A model generated the notes under the pieces. That model ran no database searches. It was not told the DNA's origin and saw only the letters and a program-made list of their open reading frames with translations. Below are positions 1-9,521 of a DNA stretch of 64,000 nt, one piece after another. Numbering within the stretch: position 1 is the first letter of the stretch; the number at the start of each line of letters is the position of its first letter. Both the position numbers and the translations under genes were made by a program. This stretch comes from Sulfodiicoccus acidiphilus (GTDB taxonomy: Archaea; Thermoproteota; Thermoprotei_A; Sulfolobales; Sulfolobaceae): NCBI RefSeq assembly GCF_003967175.1, contig NZ_AP018553.1, positions 372,001 through 436,000 on the forward strand, in the 5' to 3' direction.

Positions 1-162
1 AGGATGTCGCTACAAGTCCACGGAGGGTACGGCTACTTTGAGTACACAGGAGTGGAGAAGTTCTACAGGGACTCCGCCGCCTTGGAATCGCTGACCACCC
101 ACTACCTCGGGGAAAGGGCCAGGTTAGCCAACTCGTTACTTGGGGTGGAGCCCAAGTACTGA
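1..162 (+). CDS. Acyl-CoA dehydrogenase, C-terminal end (partial)
   Basis: The gene enters from before the window; only its last 53 codons and a TGA are visible. The peptide contains QVHGGYGYFEYTGVEKFYRD, the conserved end of the acyl-CoA dehydrogenase C-terminal helical domain, where Q-(V)-HGG-x-GY lies near the FAD and the following (Y/F)RD packs against the subunit interface. This family oxidises acyl-CoA thioesters to trans-2-enoyl-CoA and passes electrons to an electron-transfer flavoprotein in the cytoplasm. Substrate chain length cannot be read from this fragment. The gene is followed by mobile-element debris rather than by an operon partner. Confidence 0.85.
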   Translation, partial: RMSLQVHGGYGYFEYTGVEKFYRDSAALESLTTHYLGERARLANSLLGVEPKY

Positions 163-428
163 CAAGGCTTAAATGCGAAGAGGTCGTCGTCAAGTTTTTC
201 CTGTTCGCTTTGGTTTTGGATAGCTGAGGGCCCGCTAAGGCAAAGACAATTACGTGACGAGATCCAGAGAAGATTTCCTCAAGTCGAGGGGAAACTTTGG
301 AAGTGACGTTTCTGGTCTCCATCCTATTTCCTAGCAACGAGCGGACAAGTAACGCTTGAGGTGTAAAAGAGTGGAGAGTCAATGAAAAGAATAACACCAT
401 TCCACTCCCATTCAAATACGAGATTTAC

Positions 429-769
429 AAAGTCGGGGGTTGAGGGGGCGGAAAGCCTCGCCCTTCACGGGGGTGAACAGCCCCCTTGTATTTAAATACT
501 TCTTTGTGAAATTTCTCTTAGTGGTACTAACGACGCTCCTCCCCAGCTCGAAAGAGGGCTTAACGGGACTGTGGGAGGAGCAACCATCGTCTCTCTTCTC
601 CTTAAGGGACTAGAGCTTTGCGATGAAAGTCCCCTCCTCTTCAAATGGGAGTGGACCTCTGATCCACTCGACTGCCCACCAAACGAGAGATGTAAACCCG
701 AACCGATGGTGGGAACGACGATCCCTCTGGGAGGGAACCATCGCCCTTCCAGGGCGGTGAGAAAGTCAG
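429..769 (+). mobile_element. MITE-like element A (IS200/IS605, TnpB-derived)
   Basis: A 341-bp block that begins directly after TTTAC (424-428) and ends with a hairpin and GTCAG (765-769). The left end holds a G-rich motif (about 434-485) whose GGGGGC and GCCCCC arms can pair around an inner hairpin. The right end (about 738-769) has CGCCCTT/AGGGCGG and closes with the same GTCAG as the intact tnpB element at 58895-60689. The block is very similar along its whole length to 58510-58853 on the other strand. The 73-codon open frame inside (571-792) is the translated remnant of a TnpB tail, not a gene. It has no transposase of its own, so it could only move if a TnpA acts in trans. Confidence 0.65.
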
Positions 770-849
770 CCAACGAGAGAAGTAGGAGATAAACTCCTCA
801 AAGTAATGCAAGTTGGAGCGAAAGTGTAAAACGCATTGCTGACGTTGAG

Positions 850-1517
850 AACAATGCGGAAAAGAAGGAAATAAAACAACACCTACGATACTCAACAAAT
901 GTTGAAAGATCTGAAAATAGACTGAAGGGACAAGTTTGCTCCAAAGTATTAACAAATTGTGAACAACTAGCTACGGTATAACATCAACGCCCTTCACGAA
1001 CTGAATAAGATGACGAAAGTGGGAAACTCAGTTATAAGAAGATCACAAAGATCATCAAAAACCAATGGGGTCTCGAAGTTGAGGAGATATACTAATTACT
1101 TTAAAAAAGAAAGGATAAAAGTACTCTTCATAGACCATTAGAAGGGGATATAAAAGGAGTGACAATAAAGAGAAATACTACTGGCTGGTACGCAATATTT
1201 CAGGTGAAGGTAGAAAAAGAAGCCTCTTGAAAAGACTGGGAAAGTGGTTGGAATAGACCTAGGGGTAGAGAAACTGATAACTACTTCTGACGGAACAGAC
1301 TAGAGAATTCGAAGTCCTTTGATAAGGTTGAGGAGAGGATAAAGGTTTTGCGAAAGTCATTATCTAGGAAGAAGAAAGGTTCGAGAAACTGTGAGAAGGT
1401 CGAGGAAAAACTATCCAAACATCACGAAAATGTGAAGAATTTGACGAATGATTACGTAAACAAGGTGACTTTGTAGCTAGCAGAGCAATACGATGAGATC
1501 TACGTTGAAGATTTAAC
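850..1517 (+). pseudogene. tnpB: Decayed tnpB (IS1341/IS605 type)
   Basis: No long open frame survives, but TnpB blocks follow one another in three frames. 1125-1230 encodes LHRPLEGDIKGVTIKR and TGWYAIFQVKVE. 1230-1306 encodes KTGKVVGIDLGVEKL, the RuvC-I motif with its catalytic Asp. 1307-1517 encodes the helical SFDKVEERIKVLRKSLSRKK stretch and then EQYDEIYVEDL, the RuvC-II motif. A stop codon after KVT and several frameshifts interrupt it. The frame is cut exactly at the EDL motif by element D. Weak TnpB-like traces reach back to about 850. The gene encoded the RNA-guided nuclease of an IS200/IS605 element and is clearly dead. Confidence 0.8.
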
Positions 1518-1813
1518 TTCAAGGGGGGTCAAGGGGACGGAAGTCCCCTTCAGCGAGGACGGATGCCCCCCTCGTAGAAACGTTTTGTGATAAAAACCCC
1601 AGTGTTTCCCAGACCTAACTGAAAGAGCTGGGTCGCACCCTAGGGGCTGGGGGAACTCACGCCCGTGGAGAGGAAACCCTCCGCGATCCCCCTTCCGTAC
1701 TGTTCACAGAAAGGTTCCACTGAACCTCCGCTACGGACGGGGATCGAGGTCCCTCCGGGAAGCAGGAAATCCCCACCGGGAGATGCCCCGTCCGCGAGGG
1801 CGGGGTAGTTCAC
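1518..1813 (+). mobile_element. MITE-like element D inserted in decayed tnpB
   Basis: About 296 bp lying directly after TTTAAC (1512-1517), inside the EDL codons of the older tnpB. The left end (1521-1570) carries the same motif as elements A, B and C, including ACGGAAG and GGACGGATGCCCCCC. The right end (about 1780-1813) has GCCCCGTCCGCGAGGGCGGGG followed by GTTCAC, like element C. The interior resembles the 3' end of a tnpB/omega RNA rather than coding sequence. Its exact boundaries are inferred from comparison with the other copies. Confidence 0.55.
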
Positions 1814-2350
1814 GGCTAGGTCAATCCTCTATTACCATCCCCGTGACGACCTTCATCGGACGTCAACTCTAAAACGATCGAAAATCCTTAGTTTTTGAAG
1901 GTCAGGAGGGGAAGTCAGGGGACTAAGAGGTTTCTGGGTAGAAGGCGACGGACCTATCTTGCGGATGTGCGTCACAGATCGAGGACCTCTCCTTCCATCC
2001 AGCGATCAGACCTGATTTGTGTGGGGGAACGGGTAAGTAACGAGCCAATATAGTTCTGTAAAATGGATCAATATTGTTGAAATGTATTTGCTTCAATAAG
2101 GTAGTAGTTAAATAGTAGCTATTTTCACTTGGGTTATATTGCTATATATTCGTAAATAGGGACTAAGTATCTGTCAAGATCTCTAGAAAGAATTACCAAT
2201 TGGCGCCACTCCTAGGAAGGAGACGAGTTTGAGCGAGGAGGTAGGCCACCATCGACCTGAGACATCCTCGGCCCCTCGAGCTACTGTGAACTGTTTACTT
2301 AGATTTACTCAGGGCTTCTGTAAGGAGCCGCTCCACAGGGACTTGCGCGT
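1814..2350. other. Intergenic, no gene seen
   Basis: No supportable coding region or RNA gene. 2040-2160 is distinctly AT-rich. The 3' part of the tnpB interrupted by element D would be expected here, but I could not recognise it. Confidence 0.5.
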
Positions 2351-3387
2351 TCACTTCTCGTCGACTACCTTGTTCCGCATCAGTCCTATTTTCTCTATCT
2401 CACACTCTAGGACGTCACCGTCCTTCAGGAAGAAGGGAGTGGGATCGGGCTTCCTGAAGGCGGCCACTCCAGATATGGTTCCTGTGGATATCATGTCTCC
2501 TGGGTTGAGGGTGACCCACGAATACCTGGACACTATCTCCTCTATTTTCACGCTGAGCCTTGAGGTCGACCCTACCTGTCTTGGGTCACCGTTCACTCTG
2601 AGCTCCATTGCCAAGTTGTGAACGTCTCCTATGTACTCCTTGGGGACTATTGCGGGCCCAAGGACCGTGAACGTGTCCAAATTCTTCCCGAAGTTGAGGA
2701 GACCGTTCTTCATTTCTTCCCTCTGGATGTCCCTGGCAGTGACGTCGTTGAATATCGTGAATCCGAATATGGCGCTGAAGGCCTTTCCAACCTCGACGTT
2801 CTTTACCTTCCTGCCGATCACTATCGCGAGCTCGAGCTCGTGGTCCAGCTGCTTGACGAAGTGGGGCTTCACTATGTTATCGTCGTGCCCTATCACCGCG
2901 TCCGGGTTCTTCAGGAACGAGATCCACTGAGGGATGGGGAACGGCCAGCCGGCCTCCTTACCTTCCTGGGCGTGCTCCCTGAAGTTGCCAGCCGTGTGAA
3001 TGAACTTGCCCGGCCTCAGGGGGGCCTTGATTTCCACCTGACCTAGGTCGAACACGAAGTTCTCCCCTCTGGTCCCCTCACTGACCTTCCCTCGCTCAGG
3101 ACGTCCACGAAGTACCTGAAGACCCTGTCCAGGTGTTTCACAGCGCCTTCTCCCCTCCTCACAAGGGTCAACATGTCGGTGGGGGCGTAGTAGGAGGAGA
3201 ACTCGTCCCTTTCCAGGTCCGGGCTGTCGTTCCACATGAAGAACCTGCTCGCAACGTTAACATCGACTACCTTGTTCCCAACAACGAAACCTGTCCTCCT
3301 GATCTTCAAGTTGGGCTCTGCGTACGTCACTAACCTAAGTATAGGTGGGGACTCCTTAGTGTATTTTCCATATATGGAGGAAGCCAT
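2351..3387 (-). pseudogene. Fumarylacetoacetate hydrolase-family protein, frameshifted
   Basis: Two overlapping frames together make one FAH-family protein of about 345 residues. The N-terminal lid region is read from 3387 and the catalytic domain continues in another frame after about 3090. The catalytic part has HELELAIVIG, which supplies metal-binding acidic residues, then FNDVTARD and GTISGVAAF, and ends in the beta-roll seen in acylpyruvate hydrolases and 2-keto-3-deoxy-acid dehydratases. The family cleaves or dehydrates 2-oxo acids with Mg2+ or Mn2+. Adding one G to the GGG (minus strand) at 3089-3091 restores a single frame, and the total length then divides by three. The ATG at 3387 sits 27 bases below a TATA box, supporting this start. 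Whether the break is real or a sequencing error cannot be told from the sequence. Confidence 0.8.
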
Positions 3388-3408
3388 GTGTTCACACTTT
3401 CCTTTGAC

Positions 3409-3420
3409 GTTTTTAAGGTT
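3409..3420 (-). promoter_or_regulatory. TATA box for the FAH-family gene
   Basis: On the minus strand CCTTAAAAACG is centred about 27 bases upstream of the ATG at 3387, the spacing for a leaderless archaeal transcript. It lies in the short gap after the M20 gene, so the FAH gene probably has its own promoter. Confidence 0.5.
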
Positions 3421-3423
3421 GTC

Positions 3424-4709
3424 TCACTTGCGTCTAACTTCTTCCCTTGTCTTCGACAGTATGTCGAGCGAGGTGAGGACGTAGACCTTGGTGCAGTTGT
3501 GGAGGTCCGACACACTTATGTACTCCCTATCCTTGTCTGATAGTCCTAGGGAGGGAAGTCTCTTCGCACCGGATGGCCCGTAGTTCACGGCCTTGGCTCC
3601 CAACGCGTTGAAGTTGGGCGCGTTCGAGTACCAGAGTTCGTACGTGAGTTCGGGTTCCGTCCCGAAAACCTTCTTGTGGGACTGAACCAGGGACCTCACA
3701 ATGTACTCGTCCTCAGAAACTTCGGTGGGTACGTTTATGGCGTACGGGGTTGACTCTAACTTAAGTCTCGGGTCCTCTGCGTTGAGTTTGGTCACAAGCT
3801 GGTCCACCTCCTCCTTCACGTCGAGGGGAGTCCAGTTGGGAGGGAACCTGATGTCCAAGTAGAGTGAGACCGAGTCTGGGGTCCTCGCCGCCTTCCACGG
3901 CCTACCTCCTTTCACCGCCGCAACGTTGACTATCCCCTTGTATCCCTTGTAGTTAGTCTTCTCCTCGAACTCTTTCCTCCACTTCTTCAGAGTCTCGATC
4001 ACTTTAGGGAGTTGCTCTATCTTGTTCTCCACGTCCCTCGACCACGCGGTGTGGATCACCGTACCGCCCGTGAGGCTGAGCTTCACCCAGAAGGACCCGA
4101 AGTGCCCTATCATTATCTTCAGGCCCGTGGGTTCGCCGAGTACGACGAAGTCTGAAAGTAGTCCGTGGGAGGACGCGTACCTCGCCCCAGTTCCGTATCC
4201 CCTGTACTCCCTCCCCACGAACTCGTCCACCTGGGACGACTCTATCTCCCCGCTTGTCGCGGATATCACTAGGTCTCCCTCAATCTCCTTCCTGAGTCGA
4301 CCAGGGCTTTCGCCGTGATCAAGTAGGCCGCCAGGGCGCTCTTCATGTTGAAGCTCCCGGCCCCAAAAATCCATTGGTCGTTTTCGATCTCCTCTACCCT
4401 CGCCTTTGAGGTGGTTGCGCCACCCCTCATGAACTCCTCCGCTCCAGTGAAGGAGACGTCCAAGTGTCCGTCGAACTGGAGAGTGGGTCCTCCCCCCTCA
4501 CCCTTCAGTATCCCAATCACGTTCGGCCTCCCCTCCTCCACTTCCTGCCATATCACTTTCAAACCCAACTCCCTCATCTTGTCTGCAACGTACTCGCCCA
4601 TCTCCTTCTCGTGTCCCGTGGGGCTGGGTATGTTGACCATCTCCGTCGTGACCTTTACTAGTTCCTGGCGATCTATTCTATTGATTACGTCCTCTAGCTC
4701 TACTTTCAT
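3424..4709 (-). pseudogene. M20-family peptidase/deacylase (ArgE/DapE type), frameshifted
   Basis: Two overlapping frames give one protein of about 428 residues. The N-terminal part has NIPSPTGHEKEMGEYV and then QFDGHLDV, where H and D bind the zinc ions. Next comes GAGSFNMKSALAAY, matching the GxGxxDMKG region but with N in place of the usual bridging Asp. The second frame carries the dimerisation lid and the C-terminal catalytic half. Members hydrolyse N-acyl amino acids or dipeptides. Adding one C at 4291-4292 (plus strand) joins the halves and makes the length divisible by three. Start: ATG at 4709 rather than TTG at 4715. The D-to-N change at the bridging ligand is worth noting, because it would weaken a two-zinc site even if the frame were intact. 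Confidence 0.8.
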
Positions 4710-4763
4710 TTCCAAAGACCAAGGAGAATGATGAAGGAGGCCTATTAAAGGGTGATCCTTTTC

Positions 4764-5576
4764 TCAGCCTATCGCTATCGGCCTGACGAGAGAGGCCTCC
4801 CCCCCAACTATCTTGAGGGGGAGAATGAAGACCGTGGTGACCCACTTCTCGTCCTTAGAGAGCTCCTCCAAGTTTATGCTCTTCATCATGAGTCTCCCGT
4901 TATCTGAGAGAACTATGTTGTGAACCTCGAAGGGCTTCGGAACTCCTGCAGCTAGATTGTCTACGGCTACCACTTTCGCCCCCCTGTCCACCAACCACTT
5001 GGCGGCCGCCGCTCCTAGCCCTGCGAAGTCGTGGAGGTACTTTTCCCTGTCCGTCCTAAAGAACCTCGAGTAGCCCGTTCTAACGAGAACGCAGTCCCCA
5101 CCCTTCAGTTCCGCACCCTCCTTGGACAGAGCCTCCTCCAGGTCAGTAGGTGTTATCTCGTACCTCTCTGGAAGGATGTCGAGCTTCTTGGCCTTGGGGA
5201 CGTCGAATAGAACACCTCTCAGGACCAGTGGGGGTAGCGCATCCATTGTGAGCAACCCTTCAGGGAGGTTGGAGTAACCTTTGTCGGTCTCGTACTTGGT
5301 CACGTCGTGACCCATCACCTTAAGGTTCCTGGACATGTGGATCGGTAGATCTATGTGCGTGCCGGCATGCATTGACGTGACTATGAGGCTAATGGAATCG
5401 GCGAACCCCGGCGCGACACTTTGGAAAAGGTCCTTCGTGTGTTCGTGGTACCTGTAGAGGAAGAAGAGAAACGGAGGGTCAGCCGGGTGAACTGGCATCC
5501 CCCACCAGTAGGGTTGTCCGAGGTCGTACACTTTAGCTTTACTCACAATTGAGAAAACCTCTTCTCCGAGCCCCAT
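4764..5576 (-). CDS. Cyclase-family metal hydrolase (kynurenine formamidase-like)
   Basis: A protein of about 270 residues with the family hallmark HAGTHIDLPIH (His, His and Asp metal ligands) near the middle of the N-terminal half and a conserved C-terminal core (VDNLAAG and FILPLKIVGG). The cyclase/KynB family hydrolyses formamides, lactams or related C-N bonds using a divalent metal in the cytoplasm; the substrate here is not evident. The ATG at 5576 is preferred over the TTG at 5591 because a TATA-like CTTAAAAAG lies 22-30 bases upstream of it. It lies head-to-tail with the M20 and FAH genes, suggesting that an amide or acyl-amino acid is opened and processed. A second member of the family is at 16976. 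Confidence 0.8.
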   Translation of the reverse strand: MGLGEEVFSIVSKAKVYDLGQPYWWGMPVHPADPPFLFFLYRYHEHTKDLFQSVAPGFADSISLIVTSMHAGTHIDLPIHMSRNLKVMGHDVTKYETDKGYSNLPEGLLTMDALPPLVLRGVLFDVPKAKKLDILPERYEITPTDLEEALSKEGAELKGGDCVLVRTGYSRFFRTDREKYLHDFAGLGAAAAKWLVDRGAKVVAVDNLAAGVPKPFEVHNIVLSDNGRLMMKSINLEELSKDEKWVTTVFILPLKIVGGEASLVRPIAIG

Positions 5577-5597
5577 GCGAGGTGATTGCACCTTTCC

Positions 5598-5606
5598 CTT
5601 AAAAAG
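5598..5606 (-). promoter_or_regulatory. TATA box for the cyclase gene
   Basis: CTTTTTAAG on the minus strand, about 26 bases upstream of the ATG at 5576. It decides the start in favour of that ATG. Confidence 0.45.
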
Positions 5607-5733
5607 AGAGGGGTCTAGCGGAGTTTAGTGTCTTTCTATAACTAACTTCTACTCCTCTACTCCTCGAGTGTAAGATGAAAAGTGAAGTCTCGCAACTATT
5701 GGTGTCCCATAAGATGTGAAGAATCCGGCAAAA

Positions 5734-5745
5734 AGTTATTTAACC
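5734..5745 (+). promoter_or_regulatory. TATA box for the MFS gene
   Basis: A-rich BRE-like bases followed by TTATTTAA, centred about 28 bases before the ATG at 5768, consistent with a leaderless transcript. Confidence 0.55.
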
Positions 5746-5767
5746 TTGAAACAGTGTTATTAATACG

Positions 5768-7183
5768 ATGAAGAAGGGGGAAGAAAATAAGGACCCTCTA
5801 AGTAAAGCAGGAAATCCAGGTGCTGAGAGTTCACCTACTGGTTCTCCCGAAAAGACCGGAGAGAAGACCGCTCCATCCAAGGAGACGACCGGTTATGTAG
5901 TGTTAGCGGCCCTCCTCATTTATTTAGGGTGGGGACTCATCAACACCGACGGGAACCTCATTCTAATATTGTCAGGACCCATAACATCAACACTTCATCT
6001 TTCTCTTCAGCAGTACTCCTATGTGATATCTGGAGGTTTCTTCGCTAGCTTCGTCGTCAGCCTCATCCTAGGTCCCTTAGGGGATAGACTCGGAAGAAGG
6101 TTCATTCTCCAGTTCACCCTGGTGGGAACGGCCTTCTTCTCTATGCTGCAGTATTTCATAAATGGATTTCTAAGCTGGTTCGGAATACGTTTAGCTGCGG
6201 GGGCTTTCACGGGAGGAGAGTGGGGTGCGGGTTCAACCTTATTGAGCGAGGTGGTAGGCAAGAGGCTGAGGGGACTCGCACTCTCCATAATGCAGTCAGG
6301 GTGGGTCTTCGGCTATGGACTAGCTAGCGCTATAGCCCTCTTCACCATTTCTACCTTCGGTCCGACCTACGGTTGGAGGGTGGCGTTCCTTTTTGCCTTT
6401 CTTCCGGCGCTCCTAGTCCTTCTCCTACGAGGACTTAAACTTAAGGACTCTACGAGGTTCGAGCACCTCAAGGCAGTCAGAGAGGCCAAGAAGAGAGGCG
6501 ATACAGAGACCTTGAATAGGCTACTTCAACAATATAGCGTGAACGTTAACCAACTCGGTCGCGGACAGTATGGGCAGTTATTGGCCAAGGACCTACGCAG
6601 GACCACTTTAGTCTTAGCCTTCTGGAACTTCCTAACCACTGGTATAGCTATAACTGCCAACAGCTTCCAACCTATATACTTCCAGGACGTCAAAGGGTTT
6701 CCGTATGTAGAGCTAGCTACGATGTTCACCGTGGTCTCTTTCGCTGGGATCATAGGTTACATTATAAACGGTGTTCTTAACGATTGGATAGGCGCCAAGT
6801 ACTCAATTATAATCTTCGCATTGATAGAGTCCATAGGGATTTACCTCCTTACCTTTGACGTTGCTCACAGTTTGTTGACCCTTTACGCTTACTACATACT
6901 GTTCTTCTTTACAGAGAACGGCCAATTCTCAGCCTTGGTGAGGTTGAACTCAGAGGCATTCCCCACTAGGGTTAGGGCAACAGGTGCTATATGGGGAGGA
7001 GCGTTCTGGAGTCTAGGACAAGCAGTATGGCCTCTTCTCTTCGCAGCATTAATACCGGCCCTCTCCTTTAACGGAGCCTGGCTATGGGTAGAGGTGGTGC
7101 CAGAACTGTTGGGGCTTGTGATTTTGGGAGTAGTAATGAAGAATATACCGCCTAGGAAGGAACTAGAGGAGATAGCTATCTGA
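5768..7183 (+). CDS. MFS transporter
   Basis: A 471-residue protein with a hydrophilic, Pro/Ser/Lys-rich N-terminal tail of about 45 residues, then about 12 hydrophobic segments. The loop after the second segment has GPLGDRLGRR, the MFS signature, and its second-half counterpart is NGVLNDWIGAKY. The central loop (about residues 215-275) is charged. EAFPTRVRATG near segment 10 is common in the sugar/metabolite-proton symporter branch. It sits in the cytoplasmic membrane; the solute is unknown. It is followed by an enoyl-CoA hydratase, so uptake of an organic acid is a reasonable guess. Confidence 0.88.
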   Translation: MKKGEENKDPLSKAGNPGAESSPTGSPEKTGEKTAPSKETTGYVVLAALLIYLGWGLINTDGNLILILSGPITSTLHLSLQQYSYVISGGFFASFVVSLILGPLGDRLGRRFILQFTLVGTAFFSMLQYFINGFLSWFGIRLAAGAFTGGEWGAGSTLLSEVVGKRLRGLALSIMQSGWVFGYGLASAIALFTISTFGPTYGWRVAFLFAFLPALLVLLLRGLKLKDSTRFEHLKAVREAKKRGDTETLNRLLQQYSVNVNQLGRGQYGQLLAKDLRRTTLVLAFWNFLTTGIAITANSFQPIYFQDVKGFPYVELATMFTVVSFAGIIGYIINGVLNDWIGAKYSIIIFALIESIGIYLLTFDVAHSLLTLYAYYILFFFTENGQFSALVRLNSEAFPTRVRATGAIWGGAFWSLGQAVWPLLFAALIPALSFNGAWLWVEVVPELLGLVILGVVMKNIPPRKELEEIAI

Positions 7184-7206
7184 ATCTAATTTTTTAAGGA
7201 ACTTGT

Positions 7207-7214
7207 TTTTTATC
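7207..7214 (+). promoter_or_regulatory. T-rich terminator / promoter of the crotonase gene
   Basis: Two T runs (7190-7195 and 7207-7212) follow the MFS stop and would serve as an archaeal T-rich terminator. The second, TTTTTTAT, is also about 28 bases before the ATG at 7239 and may act as its TATA box. Confidence 0.4.
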
Positions 7215-7238
7215 TCTCTTCCTCCATCTCACTAACTC

Positions 7239-7994
7239 ATGTCTCAAACCGTGTTATCGGAGAAAAGGGGTAACACCCTCGTTCTAATTCTAAATAGACC
7301 TGAGACCCTCAATGCCATGAACCTAGAAATGCGTAGGGCGCTCTTAGGTCTCTTGAGGGACGCCGAGGCAAATCCAGAGATCAGAGCCGTCATTATAACT
7401 GGGGCAGGAAAGGCCTTTAGCGCGGGTGCCGACGTGAACTATCTGCTCTCTCTAGATGAGACTAATGTAAGAGAGTATGTAACGTTCGTCCACAGTCTGC
7501 TCGACTATGTGGAGTCCTATCCCAAGCTTACGATCGGAGCAGTCAATGGGGTGGCAGTAGGTGGTGGATTGGAACTCTTGCTGACCCTGGATTTAGTAGT
7601 GGCGAGCAGCGAGGCCAAGTTTGGACAAACCGAGCTCAACCTAGGCTTGATTCCTGGAGGAGGAGGAACGCAGAGACTTCCTAGGTTAGTGGGACTCAGG
7701 AAAGCCAAGGAAATGATCTTTACAGGTGGACTAATCGACGCTGATGAAGCTCTCAGATTGGGGCTTGTTAATAAGGTAGTTCCACGAGATCGGTTAATGG
7801 AGGAGTCGCTTCTTTTGGCTGGTAAAGTAGCTGAGAAAGACGTCAAGTCCCTAGCCGCAGCTAAAGCCAGTCTAAACAACTGGGGTAAGATGACCATCCA
7901 GGACGGATTGAAATATGAAGCCTCCCAGTACGCTCAGACTCTCCTCAGACCTGAAGTGAAAGGGAAGCTAGCAGAATTCCTCCATAGGAAGTGA
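7239..7994 (+). CDS. Enoyl-CoA hydratase (crotonase family)
   Basis: A 251-residue crotonase. It hydrates trans-2-enoyl-CoA to 3-hydroxyacyl-CoA in beta-oxidation. The oxyanion-hole and catalytic segments are intact: AFSAGADV near residue 62, then AVNGVAVGGGLELLLT with the first catalytic Glu, and QTELNLGLIPGGGGTQRL with the second. Both glutamates present argues for true hydratase activity rather than an isomerase-only or degenerate crotonase. Length is normal for the family. It follows the MFS gene on the same strand but probably has its own promoter. Confidence 0.92.
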   Translation: MSQTVLSEKRGNTLVLILNRPETLNAMNLEMRRALLGLLRDAEANPEIRAVIITGAGKAFSAGADVNYLLSLDETNVREYVTFVHSLLDYVESYPKLTIGAVNGVAVGGGLELLLTLDLVVASSEAKFGQTELNLGLIPGGGGTQRLPRLVGLRKAKEMIFTGGLIDADEALRLGLVNKVVPRDRLMEESLLLAGKVAEKDVKSLAAAKASLNNWGKMTIQDGLKYEASQYAQTLLRPEVKGKLAEFLHRK

Positions 7995-8470
7995 GTTGCG
8001 AAAATAGCTAGGATATAGGTCTAGTTTAGATCTCACGCGAAAAAGTCACCGCTGAATTATTCTCTTTTATTATTTTTAAAATTTTAGTATATTAAACATT
8101 CTTGGAGTGGAACGTTTAAGCCTTGATGCAATTAGACTGCTGGTCGTGGGTGGACGTTCGAAAGCTGATATCGTTCTATATCTTCAGCGAATCGACTGTC
8201 TAGCTTTCACATGAACTGAATTTCAGGCTGCCATTAATCTTAGCTTCAGTAGATCTTTACCTAAATGTTGGACTAATTTTTGTAAAGCGGGACTGTCTAG
8301 AAGACACTCATCACTAAACTTTTGAAAGTAATGAGACCCTCCTCTTTATGTCTTATGTAATTCTTTATCTGAGCGGAGTAGAGTTAAGGAGGTGGAAGTC
8401 GCCACCCATGAGGAACGGATGGAGCGTCTTAATTAGAGTCGAGGTTTTTATCACGATATCGTCTTAATAT
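7995..8470. other. Intergenic, no gene seen
   Basis: AT-rich around 8055-8100, including runs of T and A that could end the upstream transcript. No coding frame or RNA gene could be supported. Confidence 0.4.
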
Positions 8471-9260
8471 CACACGTAGAGTTCAGCCCTATACCCACAA
8501 ACGATCAGTTGTTGGAGGTGTTGAAGGCCCAGCTGAAGTTGTTGTCAGAAATACATGATACCGGCGTGGCAGAATTCTGCTCTTGCAGGTAGATAGAGAG
8601 GTTTACATGGAACTAACTGGGGTAGTTCTATCTTAAGGAAACGAACCTTAGAATCCATTACTTCACTCACGAATTGTACAACAGGTCTCCCTTCACGAAG
8701 CCGAAGGAGATGTCCTTAAACTGCCTAGCGCGGATTCCTAGTAGAGAACAAACGCAATTATTTCTCTATGCTCATGAAGTGTGGAAGATACTTAAGGTTC
8801 AGAAGCGATAAAGAAGAAGCTACCAAGTTGAGGTCGTTCAGTTCGAGCGAGATAGTTGGTATGGGGACTTCCTCCTCGATCAGGTATAATAGAAACTAGT
8901 TCCTCACGAAAACATACATTCGCATTGGAGGGTTACGAGTTTCCTCAAACTACTCAACACGAACTAGATCTTAGAGATAAGTGTTAGGATCGAGAGGCCC
9001 TTCCCAGCTTCGAACCAAGAGTTCCCAACCCGAGACCTCACGAGAAGGCACCTAAGAACGTGGAGAAGTTCAAGACCCACTCGAGGGAGGAGTCCCTAAG
9101 GATCAGTTCGCTGAGATACACTAGACACTACGCCCTCGAAGACCTCATGCAGAGTGTCGGTCTAGGGAAGGATTTCTATGGAATTCCTATTTACTTACCT
9201 GCTAGGTTTCTGTTGCTGTGGCAGGTACTGCCCTTATATATCTGGACCGTTTCTAGTTAA
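8470..9260 (+). pseudogene. Decayed coding region, possibly a transposase
   Basis: Short stretches in different frames look protein-like but are cut by stops. About 8480-8590 encodes TNDQLLEVLKAQLKLLSEI. 9060-9260 is an open frame of 66 codons with THSREESLRISSLRYTRHYA and LGKDFYGIPIYLPARF. The even spacing of protein-like pieces across some 800 bp suggests an old gene eroded by several frameshifts. A transposase is only a guess; I recognise no catalytic motif. The surrounding non-coding DNA fits a remnant. Confidence 0.3.
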
Positions 9261-9408
9261 CCTTGTTTAAATATACTTTTACAGTACTTCATGCATTCTA
9301 GACTTACGAAACCTTATTTCAGTAATGTAAAAGAGTAAGGAGTAAATACTTCTTTTCCAGTGAGATTATCATTCCGAGGAATTCAGTTTGAAACGAGTGT
9401 CAGACTAG

Positions 9409-9428
9409 TTTTCGATAATTATCGAAAA
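9409..9428. promoter_or_regulatory. Perfect 20-bp palindrome, possible operator
   Basis: TTTTCGATAATTATCGAAAA reads identically on both strands. It lies about 70 bases upstream of the TATA-like box of the aminotransferase gene at 9522, in a stretch without genes. A symmetrical site of this length would suit a dimeric helix-turn-helix regulator; no candidate regulator gene is in the window. Confidence 0.4.
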
Positions 9429-9487
9429 AGAACGACCTTGTCACAAGTAAAGAACTAACACGGTTTTCCTTATCTGAAGGGTTCCTA

Positions 9488-9496
9488 AACTTTAAA
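9488..9496 (+). promoter_or_regulatory. TATA-like box for the class V aminotransferase
   Basis: CTTTAAATC about 30 bases upstream of the ATG at 9522. Confidence 0.4.
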
Positions 9497-9521
9497 TCGT
9501 CTGGGAGTTGAGTTCAGAAGT

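Noticed and set aside
571-792. 73-codon frame and its counterpart at 58506-58718 (minus) as a conserved small protein
   Set aside because: Both lie inside elements A and B; the similarity is explained by the repeat, and the ends resemble a TnpB tail read through the right-end hairpin.
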